Assembly: GCA_902577425.1 (NCBI GenBank)
Contig: CACGZD010000001.1
Span: forward strand, 49,860-113,859
Direction: 5' to 3'
Length of the DNA: 64,000 bases
Source of the DNA: an uncultured Alphaproteobacteria bacterium
GTDB taxonomy: Bacteria > Pseudomonadota > Alphaproteobacteria > HIMB59 > GCA-002718135
The notes under the pieces were generated by a model, which saw only the letters and a list, made by a program, of their open reading frames with translations, was not told where the DNA came from and did not search any database. The translations under genes and the position numbers were made by a program. This document shows, one piece after another, positions 1 to 7,904 of this stretch; the stretch's first letter is position 1; the number at the start of each line of letters is the position of its first letter.

Positions 1-778
1 CAATTTTAGGTTCATCTATTAGAATAAAATCATCAATGACATCTTTGCAAATTCCAAAAGTATATTGATTTTCTAGACCGATACTTCCTCCAAGGCAATC
101 TGCAAGAGTTTCTTCTTCCTTCACATCAACTGGTTTTCCTGCCTTTAAGCTTTCATACATTGAAGGTCCTCTTTTCATTGAAGTTGCAATAACTTTAACA
201 TTAGGTTTTTGTAATTTAATAGCAAGAGCTATACCGCCTATAAGCCCTCCTCCTGACGTTGGAATTATCACAGAGTCAATATTTGGCATAGCTTCTAGCA
301 TTTCTAAACCAACTGTACCTTGACCAGCTATAACATCTAAATCATCAAATGGATGAACAAGAGTTATATTATTCTTCTTCGCAAATTCTCTAGCATACAA
401 ATCAGCTTCATCACTGTTATTTCCAATAATTTCAACTTTAGCACCCAAAGATTCTATAGCTTTTTTTCTATGTTCAGGAACCATATTTGACATAAATATT
501 GTTGATTTAATTCCAATTTGTTTTGCTGCATGCGCCACTCCTTTTCCGTGGTTACCAGTAGAAACAGCTATTACTCCTTTGTTTTTTTGTTCATTTGTAA
601 GATTCAATAATTTATTGGTTGCACCTCTAAGCTTAAAAGAACCTGTGACTTGCAAGCATTCAAGTTTTAAATAAACATCTAAATTTTGAGAAAGCTCTAA
701 AGAATGTATTAATGGTGTGTACTTTATGTAAGGAGATATAGATTTGTGAGCTTTTTTGAAATCATTTAAATTTAACAT
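1..778 (-). CDS. eutB: EutB-like PLP-dependent threonine-dehydratase-family ammonia-lyase (3' part outside window)
   Basis: The gene starts at the ATG at 778 and runs off the left edge, so about 259 N-terminal residues are visible. It belongs to the fold-type II PLP enzymes (threonine dehydratase family). The PLP lysine sits in SFKLRGA (K49), followed by an STGNHG substrate loop near residue 77 and a glycine-rich phosphate-binding loop (TSGGGLIGG) near residue 176. By sequence alone it could be a threonine/serine dehydratase. The gene just upstream is EutA-like, and eutA-eutB pairs are known from hydroxyectoine utilisation clusters, so EutB is the best reading. The family assignment is firm; the substrate is inferred from context. 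No ACT domain can be judged because the C-terminus is missing. Confidence 0.7.
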   Translation of the reverse strand, partial: MLNLNDFKKAHKSISPYIKYTPLIHSLELSQNLDVYLKLECLQVTGSFKLRGATNKLLNLTNEQKNKGVIAVSTGNHGKGVAHAAKQIGIKSTIFMSNMVPEHRKKAIESLGAKVEIIGNNSDEADLYAREFAKKNNITLVHPFDDLDVIAGQGTVGLEMLEAMPNIDSVIIPTSGGGLIGGIALAIKLQKPNVKVIATSMKRGPSMYESLKAGKPVDVKEEETLADCLGGSIGLENQYTFGICKDVIDDFILIDEPKI

Positions 779-791
779 ATTTCACCTTTAG

Positions 792-1544
792 CTAATTCAA
801 TAATAATTTTCCAAAATTTGTAATCTTATCATTTATATTTATCGAACGAATTGAGTCCCAAATAATTGATTGGTTGCTAGATATAATTGTTTTTTTAATT
901 TCGTCTTCTGCTTTTTGCAAAACTTCTACTATTCTTAAAGCAGTACATGAAACAAATATTGCATCCGATCCTTTATGATTCATTTCACGTATGGTTTCAA
1001 CTATATGACTAGGCTTAACCATAGCTATTTCAGAATCATAATTCAAATTGAAAGAACTAAAATTTAATACTTCAATATTGTTTTTTAAAAAATAATTAAA
1101 AACAGTTTCATTTACAGGCTTTGGATATGGCGTCAAAATAGAAATTTTTTTTATATTAAGTTTTGTAAAGGCTTTTAGTGCTGCTGTGATGGGCGTAGTA
1201 ACATAGGTGTTTGGTTTTGATTTTTTTATTTGATTAGCAATAACACTCTCACCCATTGCCACCGTACCAGAGGTACATCCATAAGCAACAGTGTTTAACT
1301 CTTGATCAGGTAAAATATTTTTTGCTATATTCGGAAGATAATCTGACATTTTAAGATAATTTTCATGATTAAGGGGATTATTAAATGGTATTCGATTAAC
1401 AAATATATCTAAGGGTAGATTGTGACAAATTCGTCTATAATCTTGTTCTATTGTAAAATCTGTTGAAAGTGCAATTAATCCTATTCTAGGATTGGTTACT
1501 GAATCTAATTCAGGTTTAATATCTATTTGTTTAAAATTATTCAT
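792..1544 (-). CDS. eutA: EutA-like protein, Asp/Glu racemase / arylmalonate decarboxylase / maleate isomerase fold
   Basis: This 250-residue cytosolic protein has the two-cysteine layout of the Asp/Glu racemase superfamily: Cys90 in YGCTSGT and Cys200 in VSCTALR. Near residue 223 it has SNQSIIWDSIR, typical of the maleate isomerase / arylmalonate decarboxylase / EutA branch. Its ATG overlaps the stop codon of the upstream amidinotransferase by one base (TAATG), and eutB follows 13 bases downstream, so the three genes are probably translated from one mRNA. In hydroxyectoine users, EutA and EutB act together in turning hydroxyectoine into ectoine. Maleate isomerase is the main alternative. The fold is clear and the substrate is inferred. 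Confidence 0.72.
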   Translation of the reverse strand: MNNFKQIDIKPELDSVTNPRIGLIALSTDFTIEQDYRRICHNLPLDIFVNRIPFNNPLNHENYLKMSDYLPNIAKNILPDQELNTVAYGCTSGTVAMGESVIANQIKKSKPNTYVTTPITAALKAFTKLNIKKISILTPYPKPVNETVFNYFLKNNIEVLNFSSFNLNYDSEIAMVKPSHIVETIREMNHKGSDAIFVSCTALRIVEVLQKAEDEIKKTIISSNQSIIWDSIRSININDKITNFGKLLLN

Positions 1545-2647
1545 TATTGATTTGGAAAATAATCTTCACATTCTCCTTCACGATAAACATCTGTTGTTGC
1601 ACAATGTAAACTACCTCCAAAAGCATAAGCATCTCTAAAAGGAACTGGAACAACTGTCATTTCTAAACTTTCCATCTGTTTGATCATTTTTGTTTCACTT
1701 GCTTCAACACAAATAGTTTTTGGATTTAAAATTAATACATTCATTGACAGCCAAATAGAAGAATAACACATTGGTGGTGGAGAGTTATGAATTGACGGTT
1801 CAGCTTCAACTATCTTCCATTTATTATTTTCAAAAATATTTCTCTGATCATTTGATAGCTTTCTGTTAGGATTGATTAACATCACACCAGGTTTTATTGG
1901 TGTAAAACAAGCATCAATATGAGTAGGAATTAAGTCTCCTGGTAAATTAATTTGATGAATTCTATGATCTGGAAAATGCCTTCTTAACCAATTCAATCCT
2001 TTGAGGTTTGAAGTAAAATTATTATGATAAAATAAATCTTTTCCAAATCTTAAAACTTCAGCAGCATCAAATAGAGGCTCCTCTTCAGTTAAAATAAAAT
2101 CTCCATCTTCAATTTTTTTATACCTTTCATCTGTTGAAATGCCTTCTGGTAAATAATTTTTTTTATAAGTTTTTTCTGATAGTCTGGGCTTTGGAGCTGC
2201 TTCCCAACGCATATTAGGATCTTCACTATAATATTTTTCTAAAAGCGGTCTGTAAGCTAGATATTCAAACCATCTACAACGATATGACATTGGAGCTTCT
2301 AGCATTTCATTTCCAACAGTTAATATGACATCTCTTGGAGGCATACAATCAAACATGCCATTATTTTTCCAATCAGGAGTAGATATTGATTTACTAAAAT
2401 CTATTGCAGTTGGTCTATCTACTTTAATTTCAAATGACTCTAGTATCTTTACAAAATTATTTAGCTGTTCATTCGCTTTATCGATAGAATCTTGTGTTCT
2501 AGGACCGTGAGAACCTTTCATTCCACTGTCTTCACTTATTTTAGGTTCTAAAGCAGGTTCCATAGGTGGTATATTAGCTTTATCTGCTATTCCAACTATT
2601 ACGTGTCTTAACTGATCCCATTCATTCCAAGAGTTTACTATTGTCAT
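1544..2647 (-). CDS. Amidinotransferase of the glycine amidinotransferase (AGAT) type
   Basis: This 367-residue protein of the pentein (guanidino-group-modifying) superfamily shows the full catalytic set in AGAT-like order: Asp194 in FDAAEVLRFGKD, His243-x-Asp245 in THIDACF and nucleophile Cys349 in GGSLHCATTDV. The Asp-to-His spacing (49 residues) equals that recalled for human AGAT and the His-to-Cys spacing is close. AGAT moves an amidino group from arginine to an amine such as glycine through a covalent cysteine intermediate. The actual donor and acceptor here are unknown. It is the first gene of a run with eutA and eutB and is divergent from gabD across a 60-base gap. A role on guanidino or amidine compounds, including ring-opened ectoine relatives, is possible but speculative. 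Confidence 0.75.
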   Translation of the reverse strand: MTIVNSWNEWDQLRHVIVGIADKANIPPMEPALEPKISEDSGMKGSHGPRTQDSIDKANEQLNNFVKILESFEIKVDRPTAIDFSKSISTPDWKNNGMFDCMPPRDVILTVGNEMLEAPMSYRCRWFEYLAYRPLLEKYYSEDPNMRWEAAPKPRLSEKTYKKNYLPEGISTDERYKKIEDGDFILTEEEPLFDAAEVLRFGKDLFYHNNFTSNLKGLNWLRRHFPDHRIHQINLPGDLIPTHIDACFTPIKPGVMLINPNRKLSNDQRNIFENNKWKIVEAEPSIHNSPPPMCYSSIWLSMNVLILNPKTICVEASETKMIKQMESLEMTVVPVPFRDAYAFGGSLHCATTDVYREGECEDYFPNQ

Positions 2648-2707
2648 TTTATCTTCATTAAATTATTATTTAAAAATCTAATAATTTAAATTTATACAAA
2701 AATATAC
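2648..2707. promoter_or_regulatory. Divergent intergenic region between the amidinotransferase group and gabD
   Basis: Only 60 bases separate the two divergent starts, and the stretch is nearly all A and T. Both promoters must lie here or inside the flanking coding ends. No convincing operator palindrome or purine-rich ribosome binding site before gabD was seen. Confidence 0.4.
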
Positions 2708-4159
2708 ATGGAATTAAAAAATAAATCTTTATTCAGACAGGAATGTTATATTGGGGGGAAATGGCAGAAAAGCTTGAATGGAGAGATAATACAAGTAGAC
2801 AACCCTGCAACTCTTCAATCAATAGGTAGTGTACCTAAATGTGGAAAAAAAGAAACTGAGAATGCTATTCAATTAGCTAATGATGCGTTTTTAAATTGGA
2901 AAAATAAAACTGCTAAAGAAAGATCAATTATATTAAAAAAATGGCAAGACCTTATAATAAAAAATGTTGATGATTTAGCACATATTATGACCGTTGAACA
3001 AGGGAAGCCTCTTGCTGAATCAAAAGGTGAAATTTTAATGGGTGCTTCTTATATAGAATTTTATGCTGAGGAAGTAAAAAGAGTTTATGGAGATATAATA
3101 CCAGATCCACTTCCTGATAGAAGGATTATTGTAATTAAACAACCTGTAGGAGTAGTTGGAGCTATTACACCTTGGAATTTTCCTAGCACTATGATTACTA
3201 GAAAATGTGCTCCTGCTTTAGGAGTAGGTTGTCCTGTAGTAATTAAACCTGCTAGTCAAACACCTTTTTCAGCTTTAGCTTTAGCTGTATTAGCTGAAGA
3301 GGCAGGTTTTCCACCTGGTGTTTTTAATGTTTTAACTGGCTCTGCTTCTGAAATTGGTAAAGAATTAACTGAAAATCCTATAGTTAAAAAAATATCATTT
3401 ACTGGTTCTACAGAGGTTGGAAAGATTTTGCTTAAACAAAGTGCCTCAACTGTGAAAAAAGTATCAATGGAATTAGGAGGGCATGCTCCTTTTATAGTAT
3501 TTGATGATGCGGATATTGATGAAGCAGTTTCTGGAGCTATAATGAGTAAATTTAGAAACTCAGGTCAAACTTGCATATGTGCTAATAGATTATTTGTACA
3601 TGAAAAAATTTATGAAGAATTTTTAGAAAAATTTGTAAAAAAAGTTGCTGATATAAAAGTTGGCAATGGATTAGAAGAATCTACTAATTCAGGGCCTTTA
3701 ATAGACAAATACTCTCTTGAAAAAGTGAAAGATCATGTTGAAGATGCAGTAAAAACAGGGGCAGAAATAGCTATAGGTGGTGAAGTTCATAAATTAGGTG
3801 GTAATTTTTATCAACCTACAGTTTTATCAAATGTAACTAATAAGGCTAAGATAACTTATGAAGAAACCTTTGGACCTGTTGCTCCAATATATAAATTTTC
3901 ATCAGATGAAGAAGTAATAAATTTAGCTAATGACACACCTTATGGTTTAGCTTCTTATTTCTATGCTCGAGATATTGGAAGAATTTGGAAAGTTGCAGAG
4001 GCTTTAGAATACGGAATTGTAAGTGTAAATACTGGTTTGCCAACAAAAGCAGAAATTCCATTTGGAGGTGTAAAAGAATCAGGCTTAGGTAGAGAAGGTT
4101 CTAAATATGGATTAGAAGATTATTTAGAAATTAAATATATTTCTATGGCAGGAATTTAA
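2708..4159 (+). CDS. gabD: NAD(P)-dependent succinate-semialdehyde dehydrogenase
   Basis: This 483-residue aldehyde dehydrogenase oxidises succinate semialdehyde to succinate, the exit of GABA and related C4 amine degradation into the TCA cycle. Visible motifs are PWNF (Asn157), the FTGSTEVG nucleotide loop (231-238), the general base Glu255 in ELGG and the nucleophile Cys289 in NSGQTCICANR. The second cysteine two residues later is characteristic of bacterial SSADH. Length is standard for GabD. It is divergent from the amidinotransferase-eutAB group, so it may finish the breakdown of a C4 product made there. The 3' end overlaps the convergent ROK kinase gene by 4 bases. The exact aldehyde substrate is family inference. 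Confidence 0.85.
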   Translation: MELKNKSLFRQECYIGGKWQKSLNGEIIQVDNPATLQSIGSVPKCGKKETENAIQLANDAFLNWKNKTAKERSIILKKWQDLIIKNVDDLAHIMTVEQGKPLAESKGEILMGASYIEFYAEEVKRVYGDIIPDPLPDRRIIVIKQPVGVVGAITPWNFPSTMITRKCAPALGVGCPVVIKPASQTPFSALALAVLAEEAGFPPGVFNVLTGSASEIGKELTENPIVKKISFTGSTEVGKILLKQSASTVKKVSMELGGHAPFIVFDDADIDEAVSGAIMSKFRNSGQTCICANRLFVHEKIYEEFLEKFVKKVADIKVGNGLEESTNSGPLIDKYSLEKVKDHVEDAVKTGAEIAIGGEVHKLGGNFYQPTVLSNVTNKAKITYEETFGPVAPIYKFSSDEEVINLANDTPYGLASYFYARDIGRIWKVAEALEYGIVSVNTGLPTKAEIPFGGVKESGLGREGSKYGLEDYLEIKYISMAGI

Positions 4160-5043
4160 GACAACCAAGCAGCACCCCTTACACCGCCGGAATCACCATG
4201 AATATTTTTTACAACTTTTGTATGGCAAACATCAGTAAAGACATAGTCTTTTAGTCTATCATTTATTGTTTCATAAATATAATTAATATTAGACATTCCT
4301 CCTCCTAAAACAATTATATCGGGATCTAAAACATTAACAACTATTGATAATCCTCTTGCTAAATGATCCACATATTGTTCTAGAGCAAATTTTGATTTTT
4401 CATTATTAGGATAATCTTTAATAATATCATGAGAATTTAAATTTGTTCCATTTCGAAGATTATAACAATTAGAAAAACCAGGACCAGATAAATAGGTTTC
4501 TATACATCCATCTCTTTCACAATAACATTTTTTATTAAATTTCTTTTCTTCTGCAGTCCTATTAGGCAATGTTATATGTCCCCACTCACCAGCAATATTA
4601 TTTCTACCTTGAATGACCTTTTGGTTAATTACTATACCTCCACCAGTACCAGTACCTATAATAACTCCAAAAACTATACTTTTTCCTTTACCTGCCCCAT
4701 CTACAGCCTCAGATAAAGCAAAACAATTTGCATCATTTTCAAGAATTACTTTTCTTTTAAGAGTATCTTCCAAATCTATTTTTAATGGTTTGCCATTTAG
4801 CCATACTGAGTTTGCATTTTTAACTAAACTTGAATCATGAGATACACATCCCGGCATTCCTATTCCAATAGACTCAACATCTCCAAAATCATTTTCAAAC
4901 TCTTTAATCAAAGAAATTATTCCATTGATAGTTCCATCATAATTTTTTTCTGTATTTATTCTTTTACGAGTCAATTCATTACCAGAGCTGTCTATTAAAA
5001 TGCCCTCGGTTTTTGTTCCGCCTAAATCAATTCCTATTTTCAC
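4156..5043 (-). CDS. ROK-family sugar kinase (fructokinase / N-acetylhexosamine kinase type)
   Basis: A 295-residue cytosolic kinase with the ROK plan: N-terminal phosphate motif IGIDLGGTKTEG (3-14), catalytic Asp104 in ENDAN, second phosphate loop GTGTGGG (130-136) and the ROK zinc site made of His156 (GEWGH) with Cys173, Cys175 and Cys180 (CYCERDGC), followed by Glu182. The GEWGH plus CxC cluster occurs in fructokinase (Mak)-like and N-acetylglucosamine/N-acetylmannosamine kinases. The sugar cannot be decided from sequence. No helix-turn-helix domain precedes the kinase, so it is an enzyme rather than a ROK repressor. It lies between gabD and bioY with no linked sugar transporter. Confidence 0.85.
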   Translation of the reverse strand: MKIGIDLGGTKTEGILIDSSGNELTRKRINTEKNYDGTINGIISLIKEFENDFGDVESIGIGMPGCVSHDSSLVKNANSVWLNGKPLKIDLEDTLKRKVILENDANCFALSEAVDGAGKGKSIVFGVIIGTGTGGGIVINQKVIQGRNNIAGEWGHITLPNRTAEEKKFNKKCYCERDGCIETYLSGPGFSNCYNLRNGTNLNSHDIIKDYPNNEKSKFALEQYVDHLARGLSIVVNVLDPDIIVLGGGMSNINYIYETINDRLKDYVFTDVCHTKVVKNIHGDSGGVRGAAWLS

Positions 5044-5052
5044 AAATTTTTA

Positions 5053-5667
5053 TTATTTTTTTTTAACAAAATGCCAAATTAGTGGAGTGATGCATGCAGC
5101 TAGTGCGATTTTAACTGGTTCGGTAAATTTAAAAACTAAAAGACCATATTTAAAAGCATATTTATAGCCTTCACTTAAGTTAATTTGTTGTGATAATTCA
5201 GGATGGTACTGATCAAACCAAAAACCCAACCAAATTAAACCAGGAATAAAAATAATTATTGTGCCAATAAAAATTGTAATTAAAGATTTAATAAAATTTT
5301 TATCATAATTTTTTTCAGCTAAATAGCCCACAAAATAGCTTGCTATCAGCATTCCCAATAAATAACCTCCAGAAGGACCTATTAAATAATAAAAACCACT
5401 AAATGGTGGTTTTGCAAAAACAGGTATGCCTATTATACCTTCAAAAATATAAAGTGCAAAAGTTAGAAAAGCTAATCTAGAACCCACAGCCATTGAGAAA
5501 GTTAAAAGAACAAGGGTCTGCAATGTAACCGGTACTGGAGGAATTGGTATTGCTATTCTAGCAGATAAAGCATAGAGAATAGAGCCTATCAATACAATTA
5601 AAAGATTTTTTAAAATAGAATCAAATCTATTTAAAAAAACAATATTATTAATTAATAAATTTTGCAT
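5053..5667 (-). CDS. bioY: Biotin transporter BioY
   Basis: A 204-residue membrane protein with about six hydrophobic helices and BioY signatures: ALSARIAIPIPPVPVTLQT near residue 40 and the GPSGGYLLGM loop near residue 94. BioY is the substrate-binding S component of energy-coupling-factor transporters and imports biotin, alone or with an EcfAAT module. No ecfA or ecfT gene is in this window, so it is solitary here. It is followed 9 bases later by the ROK kinase gene in the same direction. Having a biotin importer fits, but does not prove, biotin auxotrophy. Confidence 0.9.
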   Translation of the reverse strand: MQNLLINNIVFLNRFDSILKNLLIVLIGSILYALSARIAIPIPPVPVTLQTLVLLTFSMAVGSRLAFLTFALYIFEGIIGIPVFAKPPFSGFYYLIGPSGGYLLGMLIASYFVGYLAEKNYDKNFIKSLITIFIGTIIIFIPGLIWLGFWFDQYHPELSQQINLSEGYKYAFKYGLLVFKFTEPVKIALAACITPLIWHFVKKK

Positions 5668-5726
5668 GGTTTAAATATATCATAAACTAAATTATTTTGA
5701 GCTTCAAGTATCACTTAAAAAAATTA

Positions 5727-7094
5727 TTATAACAAAAGAATTGAAGCCAAACCTAAAAAAGAAAGAAATCCAAAAACATCTGTTATAGTAGTCAAAATGA
5801 CTCCTGAAGCTAGAGCTGGGTCAACTTTAAATTTATTTAATGTTATAGGTATTAATATTCCTGCCATACCTGCTATTAATAAGTTTATTATCATAGCCAT
5901 AGCAATAACAATTCCCAATAAAAAATCTTCAAACCAGTATGAAGAAAGTAAGCCAATAATTAATGCAAAAATTATACCATTAATTCCTCCAACTAATGTT
6001 TCTTTCACTATAATTTTAAATGCATTAGAAGTTGTTAATTCTTTCATTGCTAAAGCTCTAACAGAAACAGTTAAAGTTTGCGTGCCAGCGTTACCTCCCA
6101 TAGAAGCAACAATTGGCATTAATACAGCAAGTGCAACTGCTTTTTCTATTGAAGCTTGAAAAAACCCTATAACAATAGAAGCAATTATTGCAGTAAGTAA
6201 ATTTACCAGAAGCCATGAAAACCTTGATTTTGTTGTATCTATTACTGCATCATAAATATCAGCTTGCCCTACTCCACCTAACTTTAATATATCCTCCTCC
6301 CTCTCTTCTTCAATAACATCTACAACATCATCAACTGTAATTGATCCTATAACTTCTTCATTATTATTTATAACTGGAGCACTTACCATAGCGTATTTAT
6401 TAAATTGAAAAGCAACCTCTTCTTGATCTGTTAGAACATTAATAGTTCTTGTTATTTTATTTTTTATTGTTTCTAGAGAAGTTGATCTTTTAGATCCCAT
6501 TAACCTACCAAGAGGAACTATTCCGGAAATTTTTTTACTTTTATTTAGTAAATATATTTCATAAAAATCTTCTGGAAGATCATCTTTATTTTTTCTTAAA
6601 AAATCTATAGCATCTCCTACATTCCAATCTAAATCTATAGCAACAAACTCCCTTTGCATAAGTCTGCCAGCACTATCTTCAGGATAGTTAAGCCCCTCCT
6701 TAATTAACTCTCTTTCCGATTCTGAAATATTATCTAAAAAAACTTCTTTATCAGACTCTTCTAAATCTTCTATGACTTCTACTGCATCATCTACATCTAA
6801 TGCACTAGCATTTGAGGCTAATTGCTTTATATCTAATTGCTCAATTATTTCATCTCTTATACTTTCATTTAAATACGTTAATATTTCTGGGTCAAAGTAA
6901 TTTTTTACTTTTAAAATAAATTTTAATCTAGACTCATCATTCAAATTTTGAATGATTTCAGCAATATCTGCATTATGTAAATTTTTAACAAGACTTTCTA
7001 ATTTACCAATATTTGAACTATCAATAAATTCATTAATTAGAGCTAAATTATATTCTAATGAGGTTTTTTCTTTAATGTCTTCATTATTACTCAT
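5727..7094 (-). CDS. mgtE: Magnesium channel/transporter MgtE
   Basis: The protein has an N-terminal superhelical domain (about 1-140), tandem CBS domains (about 142-265) that sense cytosolic Mg2+, a plug helix, and five hydrophobic helices from about residue 295. The pore motif MGGNAGTQ lies near 332-339. The 455-residue length is normal for MgtE. The frame stays open further upstream, but that stretch is tRNA-Leu read as protein. The ATG at 7094 is preferred over 7097 because the AAGG/GGTGG ribosome binding sequence at 7100-7106 then has normal spacing. That sequence begins with the last A of the tRNA CCA end. The gene probably shares a transcript with the tRNA. Confidence 0.92.
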   Translation of the reverse strand: MSNNEDIKEKTSLEYNLALINEFIDSSNIGKLESLVKNLHNADIAEIIQNLNDESRLKFILKVKNYFDPEILTYLNESIRDEIIEQLDIKQLASNASALDVDDAVEVIEDLEESDKEVFLDNISESERELIKEGLNYPEDSAGRLMQREFVAIDLDWNVGDAIDFLRKNKDDLPEDFYEIYLLNKSKKISGIVPLGRLMGSKRSTSLETIKNKITRTINVLTDQEEVAFQFNKYAMVSAPVINNNEEVIGSITVDDVVDVIEEEREEDILKLGGVGQADIYDAVIDTTKSRFSWLLVNLLTAIIASIVIGFFQASIEKAVALAVLMPIVASMGGNAGTQTLTVSVRALAMKELTTSNAFKIIVKETLVGGINGIIFALIIGLLSSYWFEDFLLGIVIAMAMIINLLIAGMAGILIPITLNKFKVDPALASGVILTTITDVFGFLSFLGLASILLL

Positions 7095-7105
7095 CATTAC
7101 CACCT

Positions 7106-7192
7106 TGGTGCGGCCGAGAAGAGTTGAACTTCCACGGGATAAATCCCACAACGACCTCAACGTTGCGCGTATACCAGTTCCGCCACGGCCGC
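7106..7192 (-). tRNA. tRNA-Leu (anticodon GAG)
   Basis: An 87-base gene including an encoded CCA end. The acceptor stem pairs GCGGCCG with CGGCCGC. The anticodon stem CAACG/CGUUG encloses the loop UUGAGGU with anticodon GAG. A long variable arm with a UGGGAUUUAUCCC hairpin marks the class II leucine type, and the T arm carries GUUCAAC. The mgtE start lies 11 bases beyond the 3' end. Confidence 0.95.
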
Positions 7193-7246
7193 AGAATTTA
7201 TGGTCTTTAATTAACAGATAGGATAATAAGTATCAATAAAGCAAAA

Positions 7247-7903
7247 ATGTATAATATAAATAATATAGAAATACAAATTTCAAACGATCTAGTAGATTAT
7301 ACAGAATCTCTTAAAATCATGGAAAAAAGAGTTGTTGATATCAACTTAAATAATAAAAAAGAATTAATTTGGTTTTTATATCATGATCATATTTATACTA
7401 TTGGAACAAGCGGAAGTGAAAAAGAGATTAGAGAAAAAATTACGTATCCAGTGATTAAAACAAATCGGGGAGGTAAGATAACATATCATGGACCTGGACA
7501 AAGAGTTGTATATTTTTTAATTGATTTAAAAAAGAGAAAAAAAGATATAAGAAAATTTGTTAGTATAATTGAAAATTCTACAATTAATTTATTGAAAGAA
7601 TATAATATAGAAGCAAGAAGTTATCCTGAAAAAATAGGAATATGGGTTACAAAATTTAATCAAAATCAATTAAAAAAAGAAAAAAAAATAGGAGCTATTG
7701 GATTGCGATTAAAAAAATGGATAACTTACCATGGATTAAGTTTTAATATAAATCCTAATTTAAAAAATTTTGATAAAATTGACGCTTGTGGATTAAAAGA
7801 ATTTTCAACTACTTCACTAAAAGAACTAAAAGTAAATATTGATACAAAAGAATTTGATGAACTTTTTCTAAAACTTTTTTTAAGAGAACTTCAAACATTG
7901 TAA
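7247..7903 (+). CDS. lipB: Octanoyl-[ACP]:protein N-octanoyltransferase (lipoate biosynthesis)
   Basis: LipB moves octanoate from acyl carrier protein to the lipoyl domains of 2-oxoacid dehydrogenases and GcvH, the first step of lipoate synthesis. The 218-residue protein has the signature RGGKITYHGPGQ (74-85), the catalytic lysine (about K147) in KIGAIG, and nucleophile Cys181 in DACGL, where many homologues have PCG. It starts with an ATG at 7247, divergent from tRNA-Leu/mgtE with 54 bases between. It ends one base before the convergent rluC, with no room for a separate terminator. Confidence 0.93.
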   Translation: MYNINNIEIQISNDLVDYTESLKIMEKRVVDINLNNKKELIWFLYHDHIYTIGTSGSEKEIREKITYPVIKTNRGGKITYHGPGQRVVYFLIDLKKRKKDIRKFVSIIENSTINLLKEYNIEARSYPEKIGIWVTKFNQNQLKKEKKIGAIGLRLKKWITYHGLSFNINPNLKNFDKIDACGLKEFSTTSLKELKVNIDTKEFDELFLKLFLRELQTL

Positions 7904-7904
7904 T

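Noticed and set aside
7095..7160. N-terminal extension of MgtE starting at 7160
   Set aside because: These residues are the tRNA-Leu gene read in frame. The start at 7094 has a ribosome binding sequence and gives the normal family length.
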